From an uncultured Granulosicoccus sp. (GTDB taxonomy: Bacteria; Pseudomonadota; Gammaproteobacteria; Granulosicoccales; Granulosicoccaceae), in contig CANMQI010000016.1 of the NCBI GenBank assembly GCA_947499955.1, positions 83,907-147,906 of the forward strand: a stretch of 64,000 bases of DNA, given 5' to 3'. Positions 63,925-64,000 of this stretch are shown piece by piece. Below the pieces are notes generated by a model. The model was not told the DNA's origin. It did not search any database and saw only the letters and a list, made by a program, of their open reading frames with translations. The first letter of the stretch is position 1. Each line of letters starts with the position of its first letter. A program made the position numbers and the translations under genes.

Positions 63925-64000
63925 TAGCAGTAGCAGTAGCAGTAGCAGTAGCAGTAGCAGTAGCAGTAGCAGTAGCAGTAGCAGTAGCAGTAGCAGTAGC
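63925..64000. repeat. 6-bp tandem repeat running off the window end
   Basis: TAGCAG repeated exactly for 76 bases (12 full copies and part of a thirteenth), starting 44 bases behind the hutF stop and continuing at the window edge. The length is therefore a minimum. Perfect copies imply recent expansion by slippage. Confidence 0.97.

Noticed and set aside
1..64000. Search for horizontally acquired island or prophage
   Set aside because: No integrase, transposase, tRNA or phage gene was found, and no sharp base-composition change is apparent by eye.

Overview
The window reads as one contiguous stretch of chromosome from a free-living, metabolically versatile gammaproteobacterium. Evidence: densely packed genes with GC-rich third positions, adjacent divergent ppsA/ppsR, and hspQ, YgiQ-type, YigI-type and cpdB genes, together with a broad set of sugar, polyol and histidine catabolic genes. 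A marine Chromatiales/Granulosicoccus-like organism is my guess, but nothing in the window proves the genus. I see no rRNA, tRNA, CRISPR array, insertion sequence, phage gene or origin.

Left part (1-9.8 kb): a myo-inositol catabolic cluster. A partial oxidoreductase gene and iolE run leftward; iolD-iolC-iolB and an iolJ-type aldolase run rightward in a tightly overlapping operon. The divergent gap holds a perfect 14-bp palindrome of the LacI-family operator type. A MATE transporter, hspQ, a second Gfo/Idh oxidoreductase and an aldo/keto reductase follow. 9.9-24.5 kb is mixed housekeeping and accessory content: a secreted 5'-nucleotidase, a metal/corrinoid-type binding protein, a GFA protein, an SDR without the usual catalytic Tyr/Lys pair, YgiQ, a YigI-type thioesterase, an HTTM-DCC fusion membrane protein, and ppsA/ppsR.

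24.7-37.4 kb is the least conventional part: a secreted astacin-type metalloprotease overlapping tail-to-tail with a secreted STN-like protein, then two tandem response regulators built like NtrC activators but with ruined ATPase motifs, an AsmA-like protein, a molybdopterin-binding/MobA-like fusion, cpdB, a Crp/Fnr regulator and a diguanylate cyclase.

37.4-52.7 kb: a sugar ABC-transporter operon (binding protein, two permeases, ATPase) continues into an enolase-superfamily dehydratase, an L-rhamnose-mutarotase-type protein, a Gfo/Idh dehydrogenase and an IclR regulator, with an amidohydrolase (lactonase-type) divergent upstream. Together with dgoA-dgoK about 3 kb further on, this looks like an oxidative, non-phosphorylating route: sugar to lactone to acid to 2-keto-3-deoxy acid to pyruvate. 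A secreted glycerophosphodiesterase, ppk2 and an NCS2 permease lie in between or beside it.

52.8-64 kb: a LysR regulator, a DEDDh exonuclease-like protein, a phenylacetate-CoA ligase, a divergent aldo/keto reductase and LysR pair, then the histidine utilisation genes hutH-hutU (plus a phytanoyl-CoA dioxygenase-like gene) divergent from hutF, with a 20-bp palindrome placed over the hutH promoter. Three perfect or near-perfect simple tandem repeats (9-, 11- and 6-bp units) lie just behind genes in this last 6 kb; the 6-bp repeat runs off the window end.
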